From Onthophagus taurus (lineage: Eukaryota > Arthropoda > Insecta > Coleoptera > Scarabaeidae), in NCBI RefSeq assembly GCF_036711975.1, contig NC_091970.1, positions 9,369,501 to 9,433,500 on the forward strand: DNA of 64,000 bases, written 5' to 3'. The notes beneath the pieces were generated by a model. That model was not told the origin of the DNA and did not search any database. It worked only from the letters and a program-made list of their open reading frames with translations. The translations under genes and the position numbers were made by a program. This document shows positions 44,406 to 55,900 of this stretch, one piece after another (within the stretch, counting starts at the first letter, position 1; each line of letters opens with the position of its first letter).

Positions 44406-44714
44406 AACAATAATTTTACACGTAAGTAGAAGTTATGCAACAATTAAGTGATTTTTTATAAATAAATATCAATTTTTTGAGGTTATGACAACTTTTTTTG
44501 TGTTTTAACTCTAATTAATATAATTATTTAAATAATCCCTGTAATTATAATTTGTTGAAATAATACCCCACTTAATCGATTGTTATTAAATAATTCGCAA
44601 TAAATAAAGTTGTTGACGAGTTCAAATGACAGTTAAATTTTCATTTGTCACATAGAGATGGCGCTACTTAACTGTCAAAAAGGTGTTTGTCAAAACGTTT
44701 TTGTTGATAAATCA

Positions 44715-45971
44715 TTAATATTTATTCTTAATAAAATGCTTAATCATAATTTTAATTCTATCACAATATTCTTTTTCGTTTTCAATTTCAAAATAAAATA
44801 TCTGATTGAGTGGTTTACCATCTCGAATATGTTGTAGGATGTTGGGTGTTGAATCGGGGCCCGCAAATAGACCTCTTAAACAAATAATTCCGTAAAATAA
44901 ACCGTAATAAGCGTACTTTTTCCATTGTTCAAATAAAACGTGACTAGGGTACAACTCTTTCACGTTTCCTCCCATTTTACTTAAATAATAGTTTAAACAA
45001 ATGTGGTAGTAATTAAGATATTCATCAATGTTGTCAAGATTTTCTTGAGATGCAGATGTTGTGTAAATTAAAATGGAAATATCGAAGATGGGGGAGTTTA
45101 TTGACCATGTTTGGAAATCTATTATTTTAATATTTTCTAATTTATTTCCCTAAAATTAAATGACAACTTAAATTAATGAATTTTCATATTAAAGAATGAT
45201 TTTTACCATATATTTAAACATTATGTTATTTCTCCAACAATCTATGTGAAGTAAAGTGTTATATTCATCAATATTTTCGATTACATTGACAAAGTTTTTA
45301 GATTTATCTCGAATCCTCTCTATATTTGATAAAATTTCCTCATCATTTTCTAATGTACAATGTTTTTTTAAAAGATCTAAGCTTGGATTTACTAATAATG
45401 TATCAAACCCAAGAGTTGTGTGAAGTTGTCCCAACAAATTATTTTTCGAATCAAGTAATTCATTAAAAATCCCACCATGTTCTTGCTTTAAAATAAAACC
45501 ACAAGCATGTAAAAGAGCATATTTCCTCAAAATCATCATTAAATGTTCTTTGTTTAAGGTGTCTTTATCTCTTAAAAGTTGATAACTCTTTGTTGTTAAA
45601 TTTTCCATCACAATACACTCTTTTAAATCATCTAATTGTGTGAAGATTGGCTTTGGAACCACATCGAAAGTCTGTTTTATGTATTTCAAACATAATTTAT
45701 TGAGTATAGGGTATAGTTTTGAGTAGAAATAAATTTCTTTTTCAAATAAATCTCTTTGTAAGGTCACTTTGCGTAGTTGCGGATCTGTTGCAGCCATTTT
45801 TATGAAATAATGTGAGATTTCTTTGTTTAATTCAACCTTTACCAATGCTGTTTCCCCAAGAAATCCATCTCCAATGCTAGAACCAGCCTCAACGGTTATT
45901 ATTGGTGTTGCACTTTCATTTGCAATAATATTATTAATAACTTCTTTGATAGTTTCTGTTATACGTGTCAT
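44715..45971 (-). CDS. Ecdysteroid-kinase-like (CHK) kinase, copy 2
   Basis: Exons 45207-45971 and 44715-45149 join with the same splice signals and phase as copy 1 and encode 399 residues. The fold and motifs are those of copy 1: GDGFLGETALVKVEL, FIKM, the HIDCWRNN Brenner motif and DFQ. By eye about ten residues differ, including GDGFLGE for GDGFLGV and KSYQLLRDKD for ENYRVLKDKD, so the two proteins are close paralogues. The 144-residue exon 2 shows no difference in the part read as ORF. Its 5' flank mirrors that of copy 1, so both probably share expression signals. The substrate is unknown; the family acts on ecdysteroids or detoxification conjugates. Confidence 0.88.
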
Positions 45972-48500
45972 TTTAACAATTATAAACGACAATCTTACAC
46001 GTATGTAGAAGTTATGCAACAATTAAAGTGTTTTTATAAATTAATAAAAAAGTTTTAGGTTATGACAACTTTTTTCTTTAACGCTAATTACGTAAATAAT
46101 CCCCGTAATTATAATTTATTGAAATAATGCACCATTTAATCACAACGATTATTAATTATTAATTTACAATAAATAAAGTTGTTGTGACAAGTTCAAATGA
46201 CAGTTGTTGTATTTTCGTTTGTCACATAGAGATGGCGCTACTTAATTGTTAAAAAGTTTTTGTTGATTTGAAATAACATTTTTAATCGTTACTTCTGCGA
46301 GAGATGTGTCTAACGTCATTTTAACAACAATTATTTTCTACGTTGAGGGGATATACAACAATTTTAGTGTGCTTTTTTTTATAAATCAATAATATATAAA
46401 TTATAGATAAAAATTTATATGAATAGTTTTAGTTTTTATAAAAATCAATATAGGTAAATCAAATTAAAGTTGTTATAGTTATAATTAACATTCAATATTA
46501 ATTTTAAATTATCGAATATTTCACCCTATCTCTAAGAGATGGCGCTGGTTGACAATTATAGCTTTATTGAACTAAATCTAGAACTGTCAATGTCAATTTT
46601 AATTTTATTATAATATTCTCAATCTTTATAAAATAATTTTTAAAGTGAATCCAAACATGACGCATTTATCTCAAAAAACCAAAAAGTTGGATCAAGAATT
46701 GATTTTGACATACTTGTCAACTTTATAAAAAATCCTTTAAAATGAGTCCAAACTCGACATATTTAACTTTAATATTAATGGAAATACAAAGATGATGCAC
46801 TTATCTCAAATAACAAAAAAGTTAGAATAAAAAACATTAAACCCGAAGTTAGCAACAATGAAGATAGAAATTTAATTTTTAAATGTTAATACTAACCTTA
46901 ATTTTTAATTTTTTTTATTATATTTTTGTTTTTGTGACAAATATTAAGAGATTTTATAAAAATTAAGAATATGTCAAAATGACATTGACATTTCAATTGG
47001 TGACATTTCAATCAGGAAGTTGCTTATATCTCGAGTAATATTAGAATTAAACGTATCATGTTTCGACTCATTTTAAAGGATTTTTCAGGACGATTACAAA
47101 TATATCGAAATTGAAGTTGACATTTCAAAATTGACAACTTCATGGTGTTAATGTCAACTTTAATTTTGATGTTTTCGTAATCCTTATTAAATAACCTTTA
47201 AAATGAACCCAAACATGAAGCATTTATTTCGAAAAACAAAAAAAATTAGAATAAAAAATATTAAACCTGAAGTTGGCAACAATTAAGTTAGCAACATATT
47301 TTTTAAACATTAATACCAACCTTAATTTTTGAAATTCTTTCTTGTATTTTCGTTTTTTATGAAAATTTATATTTATATTAAAACATTTTGATAAAATTAC
47401 GAATATGTCAAAATTGACGTTGACATTTCAAACCGGAAATTGACCGTAACTTTTTTAATATTGAAATGAAATATGTCGTGTTGGTACTCATTTCAAAGGA
47501 TTCTTAATGACGATTGCAAATACGTCAAAATTGAGGTTGACATTTCAAAGTTGACAACTTCATGGTGTTAATGTCAACTTTAAATTTGATGTATTTGTAA
47601 TCCTTATTAAATAACCTTTAAAATGAACCCAAACATGACGCATTTATCTCGAAAAACAAAAACAAAGAACAAAAAATATTAAATCTGAAATTGGCAACAA
47701 TTAAGTTAGCAACATATTTTTTAAACATTAATACCAACCTTAATTTTTAATATTTTTTCTTATATTTTCGTTTTTTATGAAAAATTATATTTATTTTAAA
47801 ACATTTTGATAAAATTACGAATATGTCAGAATTGATGTTGACATTTCTAACCGGAAGTCGACCATAACTTGATTAATATTGAAGATAAATATGTCGTGTT
47901 TGTACTCATTTTAAAGGATTTTTAATGAAGATTACAAATATGTTAAAATTGAGGTTGACATTTTACACCTGAAGTTAGTTATGACATAGTAGACAAATGG
48001 ACAACTTCATGGTGTTCTTCCATGATGTATTTTTTATTAAAAAACCTTTAAAATATGTCCAAACATGATGCATTTATGTCAAAAAACAAAAAGTTAGAAT
48101 AAAAAACATTAAACCCGAAGTTAGCAACAATGAAGATAGCAATTTAATTTTTAAATATTAATACCAACCTTAATTTTTGATTTTTTTAATTATATTTTTG
48201 TTTTTGTGACAAATACTAAGACATTTTATAAAAATTAAGAATATATCAAAATGACATTAACATTTCAAACCGGAAGTTGCTTATATCTCGAGTAATATTA
48301 GAATTAAACGTATCATGTTTGGACTCATTTTAAAGGATTTTTCACGACGATTACAAATATATCAAAATTGATGTTGACATTTCTAACCGGAAGTTGACCA
48401 TAACTTCATTAATATTGAAGATAAATATGTCGTGTTTGTACTCATTTTAAAGGATTTTTAATGAAGATTGCAAATATGTCAAAATTGACGTTGACATTTT

Positions 48501-48903
48501 AAACCTGAAATAATAATAAATAATATCGTACGAAATAATCAATATATTCTGCAATTAGAGGCATAATCCAGCCTTAAATATTAAACAAAGGGGATATTAT
48601 TGCACGTCATTGAATCCAACACGATTTCAACATAATCTCACATACAGGGTGGCCAGGAGATGTGAAATTTGGGGCAACACATCCAAAAAGTTTGTTTAAT
48701 GAAACGATTCTTTAAAGTTTTTTTTATTAAAATCAAAGTATTACAACAAAAAATCATCATAACCTTTAATATACAAAGATAATATCAAAAAATTGACGTT
48801 TTAAAAATGTCCCTATTAAATCTTTATTGTTAAATTGAGCTTAAACAATGGAGAATCTTCATATGTATTAATTGATATGTCATTTTGTATACAAATTATT
48901 ATT
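48501..48903 (-). other. 3' flank of the sulfotransferase gene
   Basis: This AT-rich stretch holds likely 3' UTR (reverse-strand AATAAAG at about 48,821-48,827). Near 48,641 there is ACATACAGGGTGGCCAGGAG, which resembles the CAGGGTG end of the mariner-like MITE, but no partner end was found. Confidence 0.4.
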
Positions 48904-49988
48904 TTAAGACCATCCAAAATTAATCCCGGTCATGTGATAAAATCGAATATTATAGGGTCGATAAAAATCCCTTAATTTCTGCAAAACGACCGGGTTAACG
49001 TAAGGATGATTTCGCCCCTTCGTTTTTCCTAAACAATGGGGCCCGCTGTGCCCCTCGCTTTTAAATAGGCAAGGAAAACCTTTCGTCGAGTTAAAATAAA
49101 AATGTTTTTCGGTAACCACGCGTTTTATACCCAAAAAATCTTGCACCCTGCGTAATTCCAAGGCTGGATCTAAAACCAATCGTTCTCCACTAACAAATAA
49201 AAATTGGGATAGTGGAAAATATTTTAACCACCTCGCTAAATACCGCGAATAAATCCCCAATTTAATCGGGCCCCAACTCAAATCAATCTGATCGTTGGTG
49301 CCGTTTACAAAAACTAAATCTTCAAATTTTTTCATTTCGGGTTTTTTTGAAATTGCTTGGGTGTAATCGCTTATTGCTCTTGTAACCGGGTTTCGGACTA
49401 CAACTAAGAGTTTTGTTGATGGGTTCATGTGTTGAACTCGATGGGAGGCTTCTTTTGTGATAAAATATGACGGCGATTTTTCAATGGTGATTTGCCCCTC
49501 AAGAGTTGGCGGCATTTTTTGTCGATACCATTGGAAACCTTTCCCATAATGTTTATCAAAAAAATGAACCTCACTTCCAGCGGCTCTCACGTCGGGGTGT
49601 ATCCTAATAAACTCTAAAAGTGCTCTCGTCCCACCTTTTTTCACCCCAATTATTAAAGCACTCGGAAGTTGCTGCTCTGGACGAAGACCTTGTTCGCGAA
49701 AAAATTTATATTTCGGAGACGCGTCCGATTCGTTTAGATCTAAAGGTACGACTCTTACGGATGTTTTGTAATGGAAAACGATGTTTTCGTTATTCGTTAC
49801 CGTTTGTTGTCGCCACTAAAAGAGATTTAATAAAAAATTGGAAAGGTTTATATAGGTTATCTTACTTTTGGGAACGATTTTGATAAGTTGGTTATAAAAC
49901 AAGTATTTGTTGTGTATATATAAATCGATAAAATCACCAATAATAACACGATTATTAATACTTTTTGCGGTATATGTAACACAATCAT
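48904..49988 (-). CDS. Hs3st: Heparan sulfate glucosamine 3-O-sulfotransferase
   Basis: Exons 49866-49988 and 48904-49815 join in phase 0 (CCAAAA before GTAAGA; CTCTTTAG/TTTTAG before TGG) to give 344 residues. The enzyme transfers sulfate from PAPS to the 3-OH of glucosamine in heparan sulfate in the Golgi. The first exon encodes a type II signal anchor ([16 protein letters not shown]). The 5'-PAPS loop is KKGGTR (100-105), the catalytic Glu is in [15 protein letters not shown] is next, and the 3'-PAPS site is [12 protein letters not shown]. The C-terminal PCLFKSEG...[12 protein letters not shown] has the conserved disulfide pair. Length is normal for the family. Which of the insect A or B subtypes it is cannot be decided by eye. 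The intron is 50 bp. Confidence 0.9.
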
Positions 49989-50019
49989 TTTAAGAATAAA
50001 AATAAACTTCGAAATTGAT

Positions 50020-52330
50020 TTTTAACAAAAATCAATTTTTGAAATATAGATTTCGTTTTTACCGACATCTTGGTTATATTTTTGTTTCATAGAGGGCGCT
50101 ATTAAAAAATTTACCGATGCTAAGTTAAAAATTTTCTTGGAATTTTCACTTTATTTAAACTTAAATTTATGTTAAATGATTAATTTGACGTACCATTAAC
50201 CGATTTATAATGAATTTTAGATCTCCGCAGAGATTTTTAATGAAATATTCGCTTTTAATAAAAACTTACCGATGCTTAGAAGTTAAAAGCTCTTTTTTGC
50301 AATTTTCACACTTTCCTGAAACTTAAATTTATGTTAAAAGCTTAATTCGACGTACCAGTACCCGATTTATAACGACTTTTAGTACTCCGCGGTGATTTTT
50401 AATGAAATATCCGCGATTATAAACGCACGATTTCGAATAACACCTAAACTGTCAAAAAAAATTGAAGACTGAATATAGTTAACAATCTTAAGTAATAAAA
50501 TCTTTATAAATCTAATTTTAAATCAATAGATTTCGCTCTTAGCAATACCTTGTTTATATTTTTATTTACAGAGAACGCTTTTAATAAAAAAAAACTTACC
50601 GAACCTTAGAAGATAAAAGTTTCTTCTTAGTTTTCACACTTGACTTAAACTTAAATTTATGTTGTAACATTAAACCGATTTATAAGTTATTTATATTTAG
50701 TTATTAGGAGTGATTTTTAATGAATTTCCACGATTATAAAGGGACAACTTCGAATAACACGCTGTCAAATAAAATGAACTTAACATAAATTTCGTTCTTA
50801 CCAACATCTTGCTTTTATTTTTTATTCATAGAGGGCACTTTTACTAAAAACTTACCGATGCTTAGACTTTAAAAGTTCTTTTTTGTAATTTTCACACCTT
50901 ACTGAAACTTAAATTTATGTTGAAAACTTAATTCGACGTACCAGTAACCGATTTATAACGAATTTTAGTCCCCCACGGTGATTTTTACTGAAATATCCGC
51001 GATTATAAACGCACGATTTCGAGCAACACCTAAACTGTCAAAAACTAAAAAAATTGATGACTCTGAACATAGTTACAAATCTTTAGTAATAAAATCTTTA
51101 TAAATCTAACTTTAAATAAATAGATTTCACTTTAAGCAATATCTTATTTTTATTTGTTTATTTATAGAGAACGCGACGCTTTTAATAAAAAAAAAACTTA
51201 CCAATTCTCCTTAGAAGTTAAAAGTTCTTCTTGCAATTTTCACACTTTACTTAAACTTAGATTAATGTTTAGAGATTAAATCGACATACCATAAACCCAT
51301 TTATAAATAATTTTAGTTATCAGGGACGATTTTTAATGGAATTTCCGCGATTATAAACACAATTTCGTATAACACGCTGTCAAATAAAATGAACTTAAAA
51401 TAGATTTCGTTTTTACCAATATCTTGTTTATGTTTTTATTCATAGAGGGCGCTTTTAAGAAAAAATCTTACCGATGTTCAAGTTCTTTTTTGCAAGTTTT
51501 ACACTTTACTGAAACTTAAATTTATGTTAAAAGCTTAATTCGACGTACCAGTAACCGATTTATAACGAATTTTAGTCCCCCACGGGGATTTTTACTGAAA
51601 TATCCGCGATTATAAACGCACGATTTCGAACAACACCTAAACTGTCAAAAACTAAAAAAAATTGCTGACTGAACATAGGTACAAATCTTTAGTAATAAAA
51701 TCTTTATAAATCTAACTTTAAATAAATAGATTTCACTTTAAGCAATATCTTATTTTTATTTGTTTATTTATAGAGAACGCGACGCTTTTAATAAAAAAAA
51801 ACTTACCAATCCTCCTTAGAAGTTAAAAGTTCTTCCTGCAATTTTCACACTTTACTTAAACTTAGATTAATGTTTAGAGATTAAATCGACATACCATAAA
51901 CCCATTTATAAATAATTTTAGTTATCAGGGGCGATTTTTAATGGAATTTCCGCCATTATAAACACAATTTCGTATAACACGCTGTCAAATAAAATGAACT
52001 TAAAATAGATTTCGTTTTTACCAATATCTTGTTTATGTTTTTATTCATAGAGGGCGCTTTTAAGAAAAAATCTTACCGATCTTCAAGTTCTTTTTTGCAA
52101 GTTTTACACTTTACTGAAACTTAAATTTATGTTAAAAGCTTAATTCGACGTGCCAGTAACCGATTTATAACGAATTTTAGTCCCCCACGGGGATTTTTAC
52201 TGAAATATCCGCGATTATAAACACACGATTTCGAATAACACCTACGCTGTCAAATACTAAAAAAATTGATGACTCTGAATTTAGTTACAAATCTTTAGTA
52301 ATAAATTTTTGATTTATTTATTAAATTAAC
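50020..52330. repeat. Tandem array with ~600-bp dimeric higher-order unit
   Basis: Two related monomers alternate. One has ATAGAGGGCGCTTTTAAGAA and CGTACCAGTAACCGATTTAT. The other has TATAGAGAACGCGACGCTTT and GACATACCATAAACCCATTT. The last two dimers (about 51,090-51,690 and 51,690-52,300) are almost identical, while the first copies near 50,040-50,900 are diverged. The array lies upstream of the sulfotransferase gene. Bases 52,331-52,991 are AT-rich, probably UBE4B 3' UTR and flank, with nothing else seen. Confidence 0.85.
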
Positions 52331-52991
52331 TTTCAATAATTGATTTGTAATTAACATTTTGCCTAAAAATAAACTATGTTTCAGATTTATTTTAAAGTTA
52401 TTAAGGAAAACAACAAAATAACCTCAAATGTCACAAAACGATTACCCTAACCTCACTCTATGAAGATTTTATGATTTTTTTTAGGAATTATAAGTAGATA
52501 AAGCAGTTATTAATTAAAAACCACTTCCTTCAATTTATTTATTATTCATTCTCACTCATAATTCATATAAAAAAATTTGTATTCCTATTTTTTATATAAA
52601 TATATCCGCTATTAAAGTAAAAAATAAACCGTAAACAAAACGAAATGCAACAAAATAAAACGTATTTTTCCTTTTTTTTATAATTATGCGCGTTCTTTTA
52701 CCACCTTTGTTTAAATCACTTTTCGTTTTAATTATCCATTTTAAGTTTGGTAAAAATTGGCAGTTGTTCAATGTTTTTATGTACAGGAGGGATCGTGAAA
52801 AAATATTAAATTAACAATAATTATAATTATAACTCATAAAAAATAATCGTACAAAATCAAAACTATTCTGAGAGATTAATCGAATGGAAATGCAGTTTGT
52901 TTTTTGATTTCTTCGGCGAGGCGAAGAAAAGAAAATCCACTGATTGGTTTTATTTTATTTTTTTTGTTGTTTTTTACCTGTTTATTTGATA

Positions 52992-55900
52992 TTATTCAAT
53001 TTTCCTTGATGAAGGCGGGCGATTTTCCAATTTCCATACATTTATTCTCTCTTTTAAATCATTAGCTAAAAAACATCAAATTTAGTTTAACTTGATTAAC
53101 AAAAAATTAATTTTTTGTACCTGGTTTTAACATATCCTCTGTTAATGGTTGCCGATTAAAGGGATCTGTATTACTATTCAGTAAATGTCTCATAATTACC
53201 GGCCGATCCATAATTAACCCACTTGGTAATAAAACGGGATCATTCATAACCGTCATCATTAAAGGATCTTTAAACTCATCAGGAGCTTCTGACATCCAAT
53301 CATCCGATACGCGGTTATCCAATAATATTAAATAAGCCCTCTCAGCTAACGATTTAAATTGCTCAACTTCTGTAGCTGATTTAATCGAAGATCTTTCCAT
53401 TCTTAAAGCTGCATCAGTAAATAATTCCCTTCGAAATGATCTTTCATCTCCTGCTAAAGCTTCGGCGAATTTTTCACAATCCAAATGCAAATAAATGTCA
53501 ACGATATGTCCCAACAACCATCTCGGTTCCCAGCCGTATTTTTCCGGGTTTCTAACCTTAAAATTTTTACATTTCGGTCCGCACAATTGTTGTAAATTAA
53601 AGTTTAACATCGAAGCCAATCGATCAACTAATTCCGGTCTTAAAAACGGCTCTTTAATTTCCATCGTTAAATAATGAAACATATCAACAGTTTCTCTTGC
53701 TAAAGTTAAATAAGATCTACATTGTCTTTCATCACCATTTAATTGTCTCATTCGCGATTGTTGCTGCTCAGAAGATAATTTTTTCCAATTATCCTCGTCT
53801 TTAATCATTTCTTGTACTTCATGGATGCGTTTTAAACTTTCTAACGACTCGTCTAATAAAAATGTTGTGTCGTTCATCAACATATTAACAAATTTTACGA
53901 ATTGTTTGCCGGTTCGCGATTCGTTGATAATTGTTTGCCGGTGGATTGGAGATTTCCACATTCCTTTCATTATTAAGCTGATGTGATAACGGATCGAAAA
54001 TTTGTCGTAAAATTCTGATGAGGATCCGGTTGTTTCAACGTCGGTGTAAAAACGCATCAAAGCGCTTGGTAAATTCGATTGGGACAGTGTGTGATTTAAA
54101 ACTCTTGAGTAAAGAATTTCGGTTGATTTATTTACTGATAATGTTATCATGAAGATGACTTCGACGATTTTTGCTGTTAAATAAGGATTTTTTACACTTG
54201 ATGAGGAACAGATGATCGTTAATAGGAACGTTATTAATGAATTGTCTGTGTTTTCTGAGACGACATTTGGAACGTATCTAAAAAAGAATTAAAAAAATTA
54301 TGTAATAAATATAATTGATAGTAGAGATTGATAAGTAGAAGAGTTTGATTAGACATAATATTAATTGAATATGAATGATGATTGCTTGCAGAAGATTAGA
54401 TATTGCTGGTAAAACATTAAGTACTGCTGTTACAGGACTAGATGTTGCTGATGGAAGAGGGGATACCACAAAAGATTGCTTAGCACTTGCAAAAGATTAG
54501 TTACTAATTGCAAAAACCCAGATGATGTTGGTAGAAGACTAGGTACTGCTGGCATAATATTAGATTCTGCTCATGAAAGACTATCTACTGCTGGATACTA
54601 CTAGAAAAGCACTAGATATTGATGGCAAAAGACTTGACAGTGCTAAAATTGTATTCTACTGATAGAAGATTAGATACTACTAATACAAGACTAAATACTG
54701 CTGAAAGAAAACTAGATACTGTTGGTAGAAGGCTAAGTACTGGTGGTACAGGGCTAGATATTACTAATAGAAGAGTGAATACCGCAAAAGATTACTTACT
54801 ATTTGCTGAAGACTAGATACAGCTACATAAAACCAAATACTTCTTGCAAAAAACTAGATTCTGCACGAAAAAGACTAGATATTGCTGACGGGAGATTAAA
54901 TACAGATTAAAATCAGTATTTAGATAATAGAAGAGTAAATACTACAGGAAGAAGAATAGATACTACTGGGACAGTACTAAATACTTGTAATGGAAGACTA
55001 GATACTGGTGGAAAAACATTCTAGATAGTACTAGAAGAGGATTAGATATTGCTGACAAAAGACTTGACACTGCTGGAGTAGTATTTTGCTGATACAAGAC
55101 TAGATACTACTAATAGAAGATTAAATACTGCTAATGGAAAACTAGCTACTACTGGAAAAAGACCAGATACTACTAGAAGAGCACTTGATATTGCTGGCGA
55201 AAGACTTAACATTGCTAGAATACTATTCTGCTGGAAGAGGACTAGCACCATTGTTTTCAGAAGATTTGATACTGTTAAAAGAAGACAAGGTACTGCTGGC
55301 AGATGTCTAGACACTATTGAAAGAGACCTAAACACCGCTTGCAAAAAATTAAATACTGGTAATCTTATCTTCCATAGCGCTACATAAAAGACAGAATCCA
55401 AAATAATCAGGATAACACTGCTTTACCATTTGCACATAACAATTAGAAAATTAATAATAAATTAATTAAAACTTGAAAAGAAATCGTTTGTGTCAAAAAA
55501 TCGAAATGATAGGAAGGGCTACCAACCTCAATTTTGTCGAATCTAAAAATAACTATTTTTTAGGGAAATATTATTGATGAAATTGCTTATTTAATATTTA
55601 AATTGTTATTAAACTAAAAAATTAAAGTAATGATTACGTTAATAACACCAAAAATCTTGATAATTTGTTTTAATCTTAACCCAAGATTTATTAAAGTAAA
55701 GATTATTTTAGAAAAGAATTTCAAGTCGATAAAAACTATTTACTTACCGAGTTGCAACTAAAAAGGATCGATTCGTGAAGAATAAACATAATAAAACACT
55801 TAACAATTAGATAATTAATAATAAATTAATGAAGAAACCGTTTCTGTCAAAAAATCGAAATGATAGGAAGGGCTACCAACCTCAATTTTATCGAATCTAA

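Larger units (their letters stand above)
42100..48500. repeat. Right arm of the large inverted repeat
   Basis: This arm is the reverse complement of 32,150-38,040. It carries the PIG-Z exon 3 copy, a MITE (43968-44229), the second kinase gene and a satellite-like array (46,570-48,500) with TGGTGTTAATGTCAACTTTA and GACGTTGACATTTCAAACCG. The arms differ at scattered positions and by the two insertions named, so the duplication is not brand new but both gene pairs remain intact. Confidence 0.85.

Noticed and set aside
48641-48700. ACATACAGGGTGG as the start of a second mariner-like MITE
   Set aside because: No inverted partner end or second TA-flanked terminus was found before the sulfotransferase gene.
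55042-55401. 119-codon minus ORF in the UBE4B intron
   Set aside because: It is translated CTGCT minisatellite (Leu/Val/Ser repeats), not a gene.
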